A stretch of DNA of 60,795 bases from a virus. Both the position numbers and the translations under genes were made by a program. Position 1 is the stretch's first letter. Every line of letters starts with the position of its first letter. Of the stretch, positions 29,903-37,919 are shown piece after piece. The stretch covers positions 1 to 60,795 of IMG/VR virus record IMGVR_UViG_3300032053_000075. One strand, given 5' to 3'. The notes beneath the pieces were generated by a model, which did no database searches, was not told where the DNA came from, and saw only the letters and a program-made list of their open reading frames with translations.

Positions 29903-30295
29903 ATGAGCTTACTTGAAGAGATGTATGAAAACAGGAAGGTAAGTGAAGGAATAGAAGTAAAGAAATCGGATTGGGGATTTGCTGGTGCTGTTATTAGAGG
30001 TGTACCAGAAGAAGTAAATCCTCAAGATGATATTGCGTATAATGTAAATTATGAGCAACAAGAGCCAAAATATGATAAGCTGTTTAGTAAGGTTGGTGAT
30101 GCAAGAGTTGATTGTGTGCGTAGAGGTGCAAATGTAGAATTAAGATTTACAATGGAAGTTTATAAGATAATGAAGAAGGGTGGGCCGCAGGCAAAGGCTT
30201 TAATGAAGGCGTATCAGGAGATTTTGACAAAAGTTCTTAAAGAGTTGAAGATTACCGAAGGTAAAGTAGAAGAGGGTGTTCCTGAAGGGCATTAA
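29903..30295 (+). CDS. Tagged protein ending at an in-frame TAA
   Basis: 130 residues from ATG 29903 (TAGGAG upstream), starting MSLLEEMYENRKVSEG. After the TAA at 30293-30295 the same frame stays open for 61 codons to 30481, so the protein may once have been, or may by readthrough be, about 60 residues longer. Helical C-terminus (LMKAYQEILTKVLKELK). Confidence 0.6.
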   Translation: MSLLEEMYENRKVSEGIEVKKSDWGFAGAVIRGVPEEVNPQDDIAYNVNYEQQEPKYDKLFSKVGDARVDCVRRGANVELRFTMEVYKIMKKGGPQAKALMKAYQEILTKVLKELKITEGKVEEGVPEGH

Positions 30296-30322
30296 AAGAA
30301 GATTGCGCTCAAGACTTTGAAG

Positions 30323-30481
30323 ATGAGTAAGATGGCGGCGAATATTATGGGTGGGATGGACTTGAAGGCTGCTTACTTGTTCATGTTGAATAAGGGTGGT
30401 TGGTCTGAGAAGAAGATTCAGGATTACATGAAGGCTGCTGGACATTCTCAGGATGAAATTCAGGATTTGCTGAAGGACTAA
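30323..30481 (+). CDS. Possible small ORF in frame with the preceding gene
   Basis: ATG 30323 opens 52 codons (MSKMAANIMGGMDLKAAYLF, then WSEKKIQDYMKAAGHSQDE), a well-formed helical domain resembling a helix-turn-helix or UBA-like bundle. There is no clear ribosome site, which favours a broken C-terminal domain of the 29903 gene. Confidence 0.45.
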   Translation: MSKMAANIMGGMDLKAAYLFMLNKGGWSEKKIQDYMKAAGHSQDEIQDLLKD

Positions 30482-30506
30482 AGTAAGGGGTGTTGTGATA
30501 AATTAT

Positions 30507-31649
30507 ACATAGATAATTATGTTAAGATCAACCAAACACATTTTGAAGTATCAAACTGGTACTAAGTCTAAGCAATTAGACCAGTTATTTCAAGACTATA
30601 AGGTTGACTTACAGTTTTATATAGATCAAATTTGGGATAAGAAACTTCCACTGAAGAAGTTTCTCAGTTCTAAGGATTGTCCTTCAAATCTTTTTACTTA
30701 TTCTGCTTGGAAACAAATTTTATATAAGCAAGCATCTGAGATTATCAGGTCCAATCAGAAGAAACAGAAAAAATCAAAGCCAGAGATACAAAATACTTCA
30801 ATCTCGTTGGATGACCGGATGTTTGATATTGAAGTACAAGAAGATGGTCATTTTGATGAGTTTATTCATATTCGATTGCCCTATTTTCAGGATGGTAAGC
30901 ATCGAGCAGTCACAATAAACTTACCAATCAAGTATCACAAGCATTATTTGAAGTATGCTGATTGGAAGCGTAAGAAGAACATCAAATTAACCAAAGACGA
31001 ATCCGGCAAGTATTTTGTGTTTTTGACTTTTGAGAAAGAGGCACCTGTAATAAAATCTACAGGTAAGTCTTTGGGAGTTGATATTGGCTACAAGAAATTG
31101 CTTTCAACTTCCGATGGTCAGTTTTTAGGGACCGATATTGAGCAAGTTTGTACAGACATATCAAAGAAGGTAAGGAACTCTAAGAATTTTAAGCAGAGTT
31201 TGAGATTCCGGGACAATGAAATTAACCGAGTTGTGAACGAGTTAGACCTGTCAAACGTAAACAGTCTTGCTATAGAAGACCTAAAGAACGTCAAAAGAAA
31301 TTCTAAGAAGGATCATCGAATTTCGACAAAGTTTATGAACAAGTTGCAGTATTGGGTCTATTTATCGGCAATAGGTAAGCTGGTGAGAACTTGTGAGGAG
31401 AACGGTGTTCTTCTTACAAAGGTCAATCCAGCTTACACTTCCCAGACTTGTTCAGTGTGTGGATCAATACACAAGGAGTCTCGTGTGGGCGAGCGGTACA
31501 AGTGTATTGATTGTAAAGTGGAGATGGACGCGGATTATAACGCAGCCATTAACATTTTGCACAGGGCGGCTAAAGAACCCTGCCAGAAAAGTCTGTCCAC
31601 TATAAACTGTGGAGGATAGGCATTTGGCCGGATAGGGTACACACCTCAA
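30507..31649 (+). mobile_element. tnpB-only IS605-like element (boundaries tentative)
   Basis: If the DNA before 30507 (ending AATTAT) is joined to that after 31649 (beginning GTAAAGG), an uninterrupted small ORF appears: GTG ATA AAT TAT GTA AAG GTG ATT, continuing to TAA 31764-31766, with AAGGGG before the GTG. The right boundary would end in CTCAA, similar to IS605-type right ends. The left end would be only 12 bases from the tnpB start, shorter than usual, so the boundaries are uncertain. Confidence 0.35.
30519..31619 (+). CDS. tnpB: TnpB, IS200/IS605-family RNA-guided nuclease
   Basis: 366 residues. The RuvC-like catalytic acids are D188 (GVDIGYKK), E253 (AIEDLKNVK) and the DADYNAA motif around 337-343. 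The zinc finger is CSVC (311-314) and CIDC (329-332), inserted at the usual place. TnpB proteins are RNA-guided DNA endonucleases that help IS200/IS605 elements persist. No TnpA transposase is present, so the element would be mobile only in trans. It separates two groups of tagged head-protein genes and its codon use resembles IS elements more than the phage. Confidence 0.92.
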   Translation: MLRSTKHILKYQTGTKSKQLDQLFQDYKVDLQFYIDQIWDKKLPLKKFLSSKDCPSNLFTYSAWKQILYKQASEIIRSNQKKQKKSKPEIQNTSISLDDRMFDIEVQEDGHFDEFIHIRLPYFQDGKHRAVTINLPIKYHKHYLKYADWKRKKNIKLTKDESGKYFVFLTFEKEAPVIKSTGKSLGVDIGYKKLLSTSDGQFLGTDIEQVCTDISKKVRNSKNFKQSLRFRDNEINRVVNELDLSNVNSLAIEDLKNVKRNSKKDHRISTKFMNKLQYWVYLSAIGKLVRTCEENGVLLTKVNPAYTSQTCSVCGSIHKESRVGERYKCIDCKVEMDADYNAAINILHRAAKEPCQKSLSTINCGG

Positions 31650-31652
31650 GTA

Positions 31653-31766
31653 AAGGTGATTGCTGAGGGGGAAGATCAGAGAGGTGTGGAGAGTAAGGCA
31701 TTGGCTAAGTGTATGAGGAAAATATCAGATGGATACTCTGATATTACACAAGAACTAAAACAGTAA
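31653..31766 (+). pseudogene. Gene fragment downstream of tnpB
   Basis: An open frame reads VIAEGEDQRGVESKALAKCM and ends at TAA 31764-31766. It is continuous and in frame with tnpB after its TAG but has no convincing start, consistent with the 3' part of a small gene split by the tnpB insertion. Confidence 0.4.
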
Positions 31767-31780
31767 GTGTGGAAGTAGTT

Positions 31781-32146
31781 ATGAGCATAGTTATTCCAAT
31801 TGAGGTAGGGGATACGATTTTTACTGGAAAGTTCAAAAATCGTCGTGTTACTGTTAAGGAAATTGGTAAGGATGTGCATGGACAGCCTATAGTAAATGGA
31901 AAGAACATTCTGAAAATACGAATAGCAAACTTGGCGTACAAGTCTGAGAACGAAGGTGTTGACGTGTCGTTGCTTCAGAAGATGTACGACACTCAGCCGG
32001 ACACAGGTGAGTTTTATGATTCCAAAGAAAGTAAGAAGATTCTAAAGAAGAAGCCGGATATTCAATTTGACTATACTAACTTAGATCAGTCACCAAAGAG
32101 GTCGTCAGCGGCGTATGCTGCATCACATAACCCCGGAGGTTTCTAA
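31781..32146 (+). CDS. Two-part protein with internal tag
   Basis: 121 residues from ATG 31781. An SH3-like N-terminal domain (IEVGDTIFTGKFKNRRVTV) is followed by VSLLQKMYDTQPDTG near residue 62-76 and a Lys/Ser-rich C-terminus. Domain order mirrors the 27285 protein. In the tag, Asp replaces Glu after Tyr. Confidence 0.65.
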   Translation: MSIVIPIEVGDTIFTGKFKNRRVTVKEIGKDVHGQPIVNGKNILKIRIANLAYKSENEGVDVSLLQKMYDTQPDTGEFYDSKESKKILKKKPDIQFDYTNLDQSPKRSSAAYAASHNPGGF

Positions 32147-32679
32147 TGAATGTGTCCCTGACCCCAAAAGAGAATAACGTACTTCACACGTTGCTTAGTG
32201 TTGTTACTGAGAGAATGACCCAGAAGAGGGCAGATGATAGTATTCCTTTTGAGTTGCTTTCCAATATAATGACAAAGTTGGAGCAGCCGGATAAGGAAGA
32301 TCCTAAGACGCTTGCTGTTTTGAAAAAGTCTTTGGGGGCGGCGGCAATGCCAACTAAGACAGAATCTTTCAAGGGGGTTTTGATGGTTAAGATGTACGAG
32401 GAGTCAAAGGAGAAGCCTAAAGAGCAGGTCAATGAGCAAGGCAATAATCCTGTTGAGGTCTACAAGCAGGATAAGGTGTGGTATCTTCGAGGGTTGACTA
32501 ATGTTGAAGCTAAGATGGAAGCGAAGGGTATAGATGCTCTCTGGAAGCGTGGGGCCGATAAAGAGGGAGCAGTTTTCACGACAGAGAGTGATGATGTGGC
32601 TATGGGTGTTGTGAAGAGTCTTGAGTTGAGTAAGAAGGAGTCTACGCGGACAGGGGCAACTGATTACTACTCGAAGTAG
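32146..32679 (+). CDS. Protein with internal tag
   Basis: 177 residues. Helical N-terminal domain (ENNVLHTLLSVVTERMTQKR), then GVLMVKMYEESKEKPKEQ near residues 80-97, then a second domain (DKVWYLRGLTNVEAKMEAKG) similar in style to Rho-N/translation-like folds but unassigned. CGGAGG upstream. Confidence 0.65.
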   Translation: MNVSLTPKENNVLHTLLSVVTERMTQKRADDSIPFELLSNIMTKLEQPDKEDPKTLAVLKKSLGAAAMPTKTESFKGVLMVKMYEESKEKPKEQVNEQGNNPVEVYKQDKVWYLRGLTNVEAKMEAKGIDALWKRGADKEGAVFTTESDDVAMGVVKSLELSKKESTRTGATDYYSK

Positions 32680-32693
32680 TGGGAGTTTAGTCT

Positions 32694-32876
32694 ATGAATC
32701 TCTTATCAAGGATATACGAGAAGAGTCTACCAGAGGAGCAACAACCCCCTGTAGTTGTACTTAAAGAGGTTGTTGCGGAAGAAAAGAAAGATAAAAAGGA
32801 TGTTGTTGCTTCTGATCCAGTAAAGTCTTTGCCAGCAGGGTCTTTGAAGATTGTTAAAGGTCTTCATAAGTCTTAA
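32694..32876 (+). CDS. Tagged small protein
   Basis: 60 residues; MNLLSRIYEKSLPEEQQPP followed by a Lys/Val-rich low-complexity remainder. If the tag were cleaved, a short basic peptide would be left, like the small internal head peptides of T4. That comparison is inference. Confidence 0.6.
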   Translation: MNLLSRIYEKSLPEEQQPPVVVLKEVVAEEKKDKKDVVASDPVKSLPAGSLKIVKGLHKS

Positions 32877-32903
32877 TAGTTTCTAATGTTATGGGAGGTA
32901 TCT

Positions 32904-33446
32904 ATGGTTATTCTTAGTGCTCATTTGGATAAGGTTCGTAATGACGGAAATTTGACGTTTGAGGGCGGCGTACATCAAGGTCTTTTGGATAATTTTCTTG
33001 GGGTTTTGGTTTCGTACTTGACGGTGTATGATAATCCTGCTTTGAGGTTGTTGTGTAAGAGTGGGTCTTTGAAGGTTGTGCATTCTCAGGGCGAAGAGTT
33101 TGGGGTTGATGATCTTCCTTCTGTTTCTAAGAATGACGTTGTTATAGTTATTGATTTGGGCAGGTCAGACGGAAAAGACTTTTCTATTGAGAATTTCTAC
33201 AATTGGGATGAGCTTTCGATAAAGCAGTTTTGTGATTTTTTGGATTCTGAGGATTTACAGTACGAGTATAAGCCTGTAGCGGTGGATGATGATGAGTCGT
33301 GTGTTTGGAGTAAAAGAGGGTGTAGGGTTTTTAGTTTGTGTATTCCGGTTGTTGGCAAGTATCACGCCAACATAAACTTAGATATGGAGAGTTTGGTTAA
33401 GGTTCGTGAGGCATTGAAAAGGATAATTACTTACTTTGTTACATAA
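32904..33446 (+). CDS. M28/M42-like zinc aminopeptidase domain (short)
   Basis: 180 residues from ATG 32904 (GGGAGG upstream). AHLDKV (H7, D9), GLLDNFLG (D29), HSQGEEFG (E64, E65), VIVIDLGR (D84) and a C-terminal GKYHANINL reproduce, in order, the two-zinc ligand set of M20/M28/M42 aminopeptidases. It is shorter than free-standing family members and lacks a lid domain. It could trim peptides, for example head-protein propeptides, but the substrate is unknown. Confidence 0.7.
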   Translation: MVILSAHLDKVRNDGNLTFEGGVHQGLLDNFLGVLVSYLTVYDNPALRLLCKSGSLKVVHSQGEEFGVDDLPSVSKNDVVIVIDLGRSDGKDFSIENFYNWDELSIKQFCDFLDSEDLQYEYKPVAVDDDESCVWSKRGCRVFSLCIPVVGKYHANINLDMESLVKVREALKRIITYFVT

Positions 33447-33453
33447 GGATTTA

Positions 33454-34752
33454 GTGGTGGACAATCTTAAAGACAAAAAAGTTCTTGTAGTAGATACAGG
33501 GGTTTTTACATTTGTTGCTGAAAGGTTGGCGAGGGATTTTGGTAAGGTGTTTTATTGGGTTCCTAATTACTCCTCATTTCCAGATGTTAAAAAGTCGATG
33601 ATTGGAGAGGGGTTGTCTGGAATTACTGTTATTGATCAGATGTTTTACAAGTGTCCAGATAAGGGGTATGACTTTAATGAGGTAGATTTGTTTGTTTTTC
33701 CAGATGTGTATATGGGGGATTTGCAGGAACATCTTATTTCCCTTGGGAAGCGGGTTTGGGGGAGTCGTGATGGAGAGAAGTTAGAACTACTCCGAATAGA
33801 GACAAGAGAACAGGTATTCAAGAAAATAGGGTTGCCTGTATCTGAAGCAGAGTATTTTACTAATTTTGACGATGTTGTTGACCATATAAAGAATGGAAAT
33901 TCAGACCTATACTTGAAGGTGTCGTGGTGGAGGGGTCTTTTTGAGACACACCACATAGAGAGTCATAAAAAGTCAGAGGATTTCTTATTGAAAGTTGCGT
34001 CTGATCTTGGGGTTGCTCGTAAGTTAGATGGTAAGGTTGATTACATACTTGAGTCTCCTATAAAGTCAAAAGTTGAGTGTGGTGTTGATGCTTTTGTGGT
34101 AGATGGTGAGTATGCTTCACAGATGGGTATGGGTTTTGAGATAAAGGATAAGGCTTACATAACGACGCATGTTTCTTATGATAAGCTGCATGAGTCCATG
34201 AAGGAAAGTATGGACAAGTTGAAGCCTGTCTTTTCCGATTATGGGTATAGGGGGTGGTTTGCTACTGAGGTTAGAATGGGTGAAGATGGAAATAATTACC
34301 TGATAGATTGTACTTGTCGTTGTGGTTCTCCAAATTCTGAGATTCAGTGTGAGTGGGTGGAGAACCTTGCGGAGATTATTTGGTATGGTTCAAAGGGAAT
34401 TGTTACAGAGCCAAAGTACAGAAGTAAATATGCCATGCAGGTAGCAGTATTTACTAATTCCTCTGAGCTTGTTTGGAATCCTATATACTTTGAAGATGAG
34501 ACAATAAGAAAAATTGTTAAATTGAAGATGAGGTGTCGGGTAAACGGACTTGATTATGTGATACCTGGGACAGGACCAACTGATCCTGTTGGGTTTATGA
34601 TTGTTTTAGGTGATACTGTTGAGGAATGTATTAGTAAGATAAAAGAAAATAGTGGTTTGGTTAAAGGTTACTGTGTTGGGTCAAACATAGACTCTGTGGA
34701 CGAGATTTTGGAAGTAGTAGAAAATGTCCGTAAAAATGGAATTGAGTTTTAA
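33454..34752 (+). CDS. ATP-grasp enzyme (PurD-like fold)
   Basis: About 432 residues; GTG at 33454 or 33457 follows AAGGA. An N-terminal Rossmann-like part (KKVLVVDTGVFTFVAERLAR) leads to the ATP-grasp region: LYLKVSWWRGLFETHHIES (Lys for ATP), YILESPIKSKVECGVDAFV, and the metal/phosphate site EVRMGEDGNNYLIDCTCRCG. The layout resembles phosphoribosylamine-glycine ligase and carboxylate-amine ligases. Cys residues near the active site (CTCRCG) are odd. Substrate unknown; adjacency to a peptidase-like gene hints at peptide chemistry. Confidence 0.75.
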   Translation: MVDNLKDKKVLVVDTGVFTFVAERLARDFGKVFYWVPNYSSFPDVKKSMIGEGLSGITVIDQMFYKCPDKGYDFNEVDLFVFPDVYMGDLQEHLISLGKRVWGSRDGEKLELLRIETREQVFKKIGLPVSEAEYFTNFDDVVDHIKNGNSDLYLKVSWWRGLFETHHIESHKKSEDFLLKVASDLGVARKLDGKVDYILESPIKSKVECGVDAFVVDGEYASQMGMGFEIKDKAYITTHVSYDKLHESMKESMDKLKPVFSDYGYRGWFATEVRMGEDGNNYLIDCTCRCGSPNSEIQCEWVENLAEIIWYGSKGIVTEPKYRSKYAMQVAVFTNSSELVWNPIYFEDETIRKIVKLKMRCRVNGLDYVIPGTGPTDPVGFMIVLGDTVEECISKIKENSGLVKGYCVGSNIDSVDEILEVVENVRKNGIEF

Positions 34753-34767
34753 CAAATAGGAGGACTT

Positions 34768-35157
34768 ATGCCAAATACTATAGTTGTTTCTCAGAACACG
34801 CAGATTCTCGGAGATTCTTCTCTTTCGGAACAGAAGAACATTACATGTGAGGCTATTGACAAGGTTGAGGTGTCAGTTCCTCACGGAAGTTCTGACATGG
34901 AAGTGGATCTTTTTACAGGTCTTGTGACTGCTGTTCATGTTCTTGCTATCAAGGCTAATCAGTATCCCGTAGGTCTTTCTTACAAAGTGCATACTGCTGG
35001 TGGTTCTCCGATTGTTCTTGACTCTATGCAGTTGCTTGTTGGTGAGGGAGAAGTAGGACTTCTCGGGGACGATCCTGATAAGTTGTATTTTTCAAATAGC
35101 CACATATCTGTTGATGCGATTGTGACTATTTTTGTTGGTCGTGATGCTACTCCGTGA
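34768..35157 (+). CDS. Probable virion structural protein
   Basis: 129 residues after TAGGAGG; beta-rich with conserved-looking Gly turns (VEVSVPHGSSDMEVDLFTGL) and phage-typical high-expression codons. No tag and no named family. Confidence 0.55.
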   Translation: MPNTIVVSQNTQILGDSSLSEQKNITCEAIDKVEVSVPHGSSDMEVDLFTGLVTAVHVLAIKANQYPVGLSYKVHTAGGSPIVLDSMQLLVGEGEVGLLGDDPDKLYFSNSHISVDAIVTIFVGRDATP

Positions 35158-35212
35158 TTTGCGTATTTAGATTTGATACAGCATCTTTGGGATTACATCT
35201 AAAAGGAATATT

Positions 35213-35524
35213 ATGGATGCATCATATCTTGGGCAAGTAGGGGCAGGGGTAGGTGCTTTACTTGCTGGAGGAGGAATAGGTGCTGTGAAACTTGTTGAGG
35301 CTTTTAGGAAAGGGAAAAGAGAGGATTCTTCTGAAAAGCCAAGTAAGAAGATGAATGGTTTTGTGTGTGGTTCCCATGCAGCACTTGTTGAGAGTATTAC
35401 TGTTGTTACAACAGATGTGAAGTGGATACGTGAAAAAATAGAAGATAATGAGCGAAGAAAGCAAGAGGAGGAAGGGTTTGGGGCGGTGATTAAGAAGCTG
35501 GATGAGTTGATAAAGAAGTCGTGA
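35213..35524 (+). CDS. Small membrane protein with coiled coil (holin-like?)
   Basis: 103 residues. A Gly/Ala-rich membrane segment (residues 8-27, GAGVGALLAGGGIGAVKLV) is followed by a basic stretch and a coiled coil (VKWIREKIEDNERRKQEEE). One transmembrane helix plus a charged tail is compatible with a holin or a membrane-anchored accessory protein; evidence is topological only. Confidence 0.5.
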   Translation: MDASYLGQVGAGVGALLAGGGIGAVKLVEAFRKGKREDSSEKPSKKMNGFVCGSHAALVESITVVTTDVKWIREKIEDNERRKQEEEGFGAVIKKLDELIKKS

Positions 35525-35581
35525 CTGCTTTGTGTATGACAACAAGATGAACTGATAAACTATTTATGGAAGATGACTTGA

Positions 35582-36067
35582 ATGTGTGGTTCTTTGCTGG
35601 AATTTACTTACGGGGATTTGAGGGGTGCAGTTCAGCCTAAGATACGAGCACGATCTAAGAAGTTGCCTTCGGGAACTAAGTTTGTAAAGTTTGATAAGAA
35701 GAGTAGTTCTTTGATTTTTTCTACTGAGTCCCAGACCTATCCGGGTACTGGATTAAAGTGGAAACAGAAGATAAAACTGGTTGATTTGCAGGTTGCTTTA
35801 GATATACCAGATGATAAGTTGAGGTTGGTTGATCGGGTGAGGTTGGCGATATATGGGGATTTGAAGGTTGAGTGTACTTGTCCATCTTTTCTTTACTACG
35901 GGTACAGGTACATCTTGACTCAACTTGATTCGGTGGTTGGTAAGAAAGAAAAGAGAATACCCAAGATAAGAAATCCGAATCTTGAAGGAACAGTTTGCAA
36001 GCATCTTGATAATGCATTGTATACGTTGCCTTTCATAGTTTCGAGTGTAGTTAAAGCACTGAAATAA
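35582..36067 (+). CDS. SWIM-type zinc-finger phage protein
   Basis: 161 residues. CTCPSFLYYGYRYILTQLD followed by IPKIRNPNLEGTVCKHLDNAL gives the CxC...CxH zinc pattern of SWIM domains in the form found in large T4-like phages. It probably binds DNA or protein; no experimental role is known to me. Confidence 0.75.
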   Translation: MCGSLLEFTYGDLRGAVQPKIRARSKKLPSGTKFVKFDKKSSSLIFSTESQTYPGTGLKWKQKIKLVDLQVALDIPDDKLRLVDRVRLAIYGDLKVECTCPSFLYYGYRYILTQLDSVVGKKEKRIPKIRNPNLEGTVCKHLDNALYTLPFIVSSVVKALK

Positions 36068-36088
36068 CTTAACTTTTAGGAGGAAGAT

Positions 36089-37057
36089 ATGGTATCCGTT
36101 ATTCGCAAGATTATTCAGGCTCCTGTGGTTACTGGTGTTAAGGCGTATGGTGAGTTTCCTCTTATCAACATTATGAGCATTACTGCTATTGATGTTGGTG
36201 AGATGCAGAATGATTTTGGTGTGGAGGTTCTTAATTCGGTGTTGCAGGGAAATGAGACGATTGTTTGGACACCGAATCGTTGCACGATCAATGTGCAGGG
36301 TGGTGTGTCAACGATTACTCAGGTTCTTGCTGCTACTGTAACTGGAACTCCTTGGGGAACTATTGCTGCTATTGCTGCTGGTGGTACTGCTGTTGTTGCT
36401 CAGGCTTTGACTGCTATCCGTATGATGCCGGATGCGGTTGTTGGTGTTGCCCCTTCTTCGATTGACCTTAATCTTGAAAAAGAGGGTGGAAAGGGTTTTC
36501 CTGTAAATCCTGTCCTGATGTTTAAGCATCTTTTTGGTGGTGTTGTTTCTCTTGTTCTTGCTCAAAGCAATAACAATTTCAATCCTTCTAAGGCTTATGG
36601 TGAGAAGAACAAAGTTTCGGTTACTGCTCTTCTTGGTGGTCAAGTTTACAATGAGTATACTGTGGTTATGCAGAACACAGTTGCAGCGGGTTCTGAGACA
36701 ATTGCGTGGGCTAAGAATAGTGTGACTATTTCCAAGGCTGCTACGTCAACAGTGGCTCAAGTGATTGCTGGTGTAGCGTCAGGGACAGCGTGGGGTACGG
36801 TTGGTAAGGCAGCTTCTGCTGCTCTTACTGATGTTTCGGCTGGTGTTGTTAATGCTGCTATTAGTGCTCTTGATAATTTTGTGGGTGGTGCGGATGCTGG
36901 TGTTCTTGTTTCTTCTGGAGTTTCTGTTCAGGGTGAAGGTGAAAAGAATGTGTCTATTGATGGTCGTGTTTTTGGTACTCTTAGGATTTCGGCTCTTGCA
37001 GCTACTACACCTGCCGAGCTTGAGTTGAATGTGGTTTCAAATTCGATGTTGAGTTAG
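36089..37057 (+). CDS. Abundant virion protein with internal duplication
   Basis: 322 residues after TTAGGAGG. Two halves share KAYGE..., then a strand set ending ETIVWTPNRCTINV or ETIAWAKNSVTISK, then a VxGTxWGT motif, so it arose by duplication. Codons are strongly biased (GTT, GCT, GGT), suggesting a highly expressed decoration or tube-like protein. It does not show HK97-fold capsid motifs I can recognise. Confidence 0.65.
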   Translation: MVSVIRKIIQAPVVTGVKAYGEFPLINIMSITAIDVGEMQNDFGVEVLNSVLQGNETIVWTPNRCTINVQGGVSTITQVLAATVTGTPWGTIAAIAAGGTAVVAQALTAIRMMPDAVVGVAPSSIDLNLEKEGGKGFPVNPVLMFKHLFGGVVSLVLAQSNNNFNPSKAYGEKNKVSVTALLGGQVYNEYTVVMQNTVAAGSETIAWAKNSVTISKAATSTVAQVIAGVASGTAWGTVGKAASAALTDVSAGVVNAAISALDNFVGGADAGVLVSSGVSVQGEGEKNVSIDGRVFGTLRISALAATTPAELELNVVSNSMLS

Positions 37058-37124
37058 TTTAGCAGATGGTAAATCTGTAAACAGTATCCGATATTGACAG
37101 ACACATTTTTTTGAAGGAGTTAGT

Positions 37125-37607
37125 ATGGCAAAGAAGAGAAGTGTAAGTTCTAACATCAAGGTACATGGTTTTTTCCGTGTTGCTATTGGAGAAGTTAAGA
37201 ACGGAAAAACTGTGATTGTTGGTGACTCTGGTTGGCAGGAGAATCAGGTTGTCAATGACGGGTTTCAGACCTACATTGTAGGTTCTGTTGGTAATGTTGG
37301 GGCAAGTAAGCAGATCAGTTATATGGGTATTGGAACCGGCACTGCCCCTAATGCCTCTCATACCTCATTGCAGGGTGAGACGGGAACACGTAAGACTACT
37401 TCCAATTCTCTTGTATCAACGGGTACTCTTCAGTGTACTGCTTCGTGGGCAAGCGGTGACAACCCCGGTGGTACTCCGAGCGTTCAGAATCTCGGTTTGT
37501 TTAACACAAGTTCTGGTGGAACCCTGTGTTGTGGTCAGACGTTCAACTCAAGTGCATGGAATAGTAACCAAGCTATCAGTGCGACTTACCAGTTGAGGTT
37601 CTCCTAA
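37125..37607 (+). CDS. Virion structural protein
   Basis: 160 residues after GAAGGAG. DSGWQENQVVNDGFQTYIVG then MGIGTGTAPNASHTSLQGE is a pattern shared by many phage minor structural proteins of unknown place in the particle. Biased codons and a following terminator suggest high expression. The C-terminal AISATYQLRFS is a beta end typical of these proteins. Confidence 0.7.
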   Translation: MAKKRSVSSNIKVHGFFRVAIGEVKNGKTVIVGDSGWQENQVVNDGFQTYIVGSVGNVGASKQISYMGIGTGTAPNASHTSLQGETGTRKTTSNSLVSTGTLQCTASWASGDNPGGTPSVQNLGLFNTSSGGTLCCGQTFNSSAWNSNQAISATYQLRFS

Positions 37608-37619
37608 GATTGGACGGTT

Positions 37620-37919
37620 ATGAGTGACAGTTTGAATGTTCGTGAAAGCGGAGAGAAATCTCCGTTTTCTTTTTTGGAAAGCCCGTTTTCTCCAATTAAG
37701 CAGTTTACCTATAAGGGTAAGCCTTGGGGGAAGAAGTTTTGTTTGTCGAGTAAGGATACATCTGTCTTTACAGAAATGATGAACGAAGCGTATAATATAG
37801 GGATGGGTGGGCCTGTGCAGTATCCTGTACAGGAAGAAGTCTCTAAACAGTTTGATTCGTCTGGAGGGTTATCTATCAATGTCTGCGAAAAAATCAGGAC
37901 TAAGGAAACTCTTAGTTAA
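37620..37919 (+). CDS. Hypothetical protein overlapping a terminator (doubtful)
   Basis: 99 codons from an ATG with only a weak ribosome site. The first part overlies a strong terminator hairpin and the end overlaps the methyltransferase start. The frame is open and its composition normal (FLESPFSPIKQFTYKGKPWG), so it may be a real, low-level gene. Confidence 0.4.
   Translation: MSDSLNVRESGEKSPFSFLESPFSPIKQFTYKGKPWGKKFCLSSKDTSVFTEMMNEAYNIGMGGPVQYPVQEEVSKQFDSSGGLSINVCEKIRTKETLS
37644..37675 (+). terminator. Intrinsic terminator
   Basis: CGGAGA (37649-37654), loop GAAA, TCTCCG (37659-37664), with flanking GAAA/TTTC and a T-rich tail; it ends the transcript of the 37125 gene. Confidence 0.88.

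Noticed and set aside
36089-37057. Major capsid protein
   Set aside because: Abundant-looking but built of two repeats without HK97-fold landmarks; I cannot support that name.
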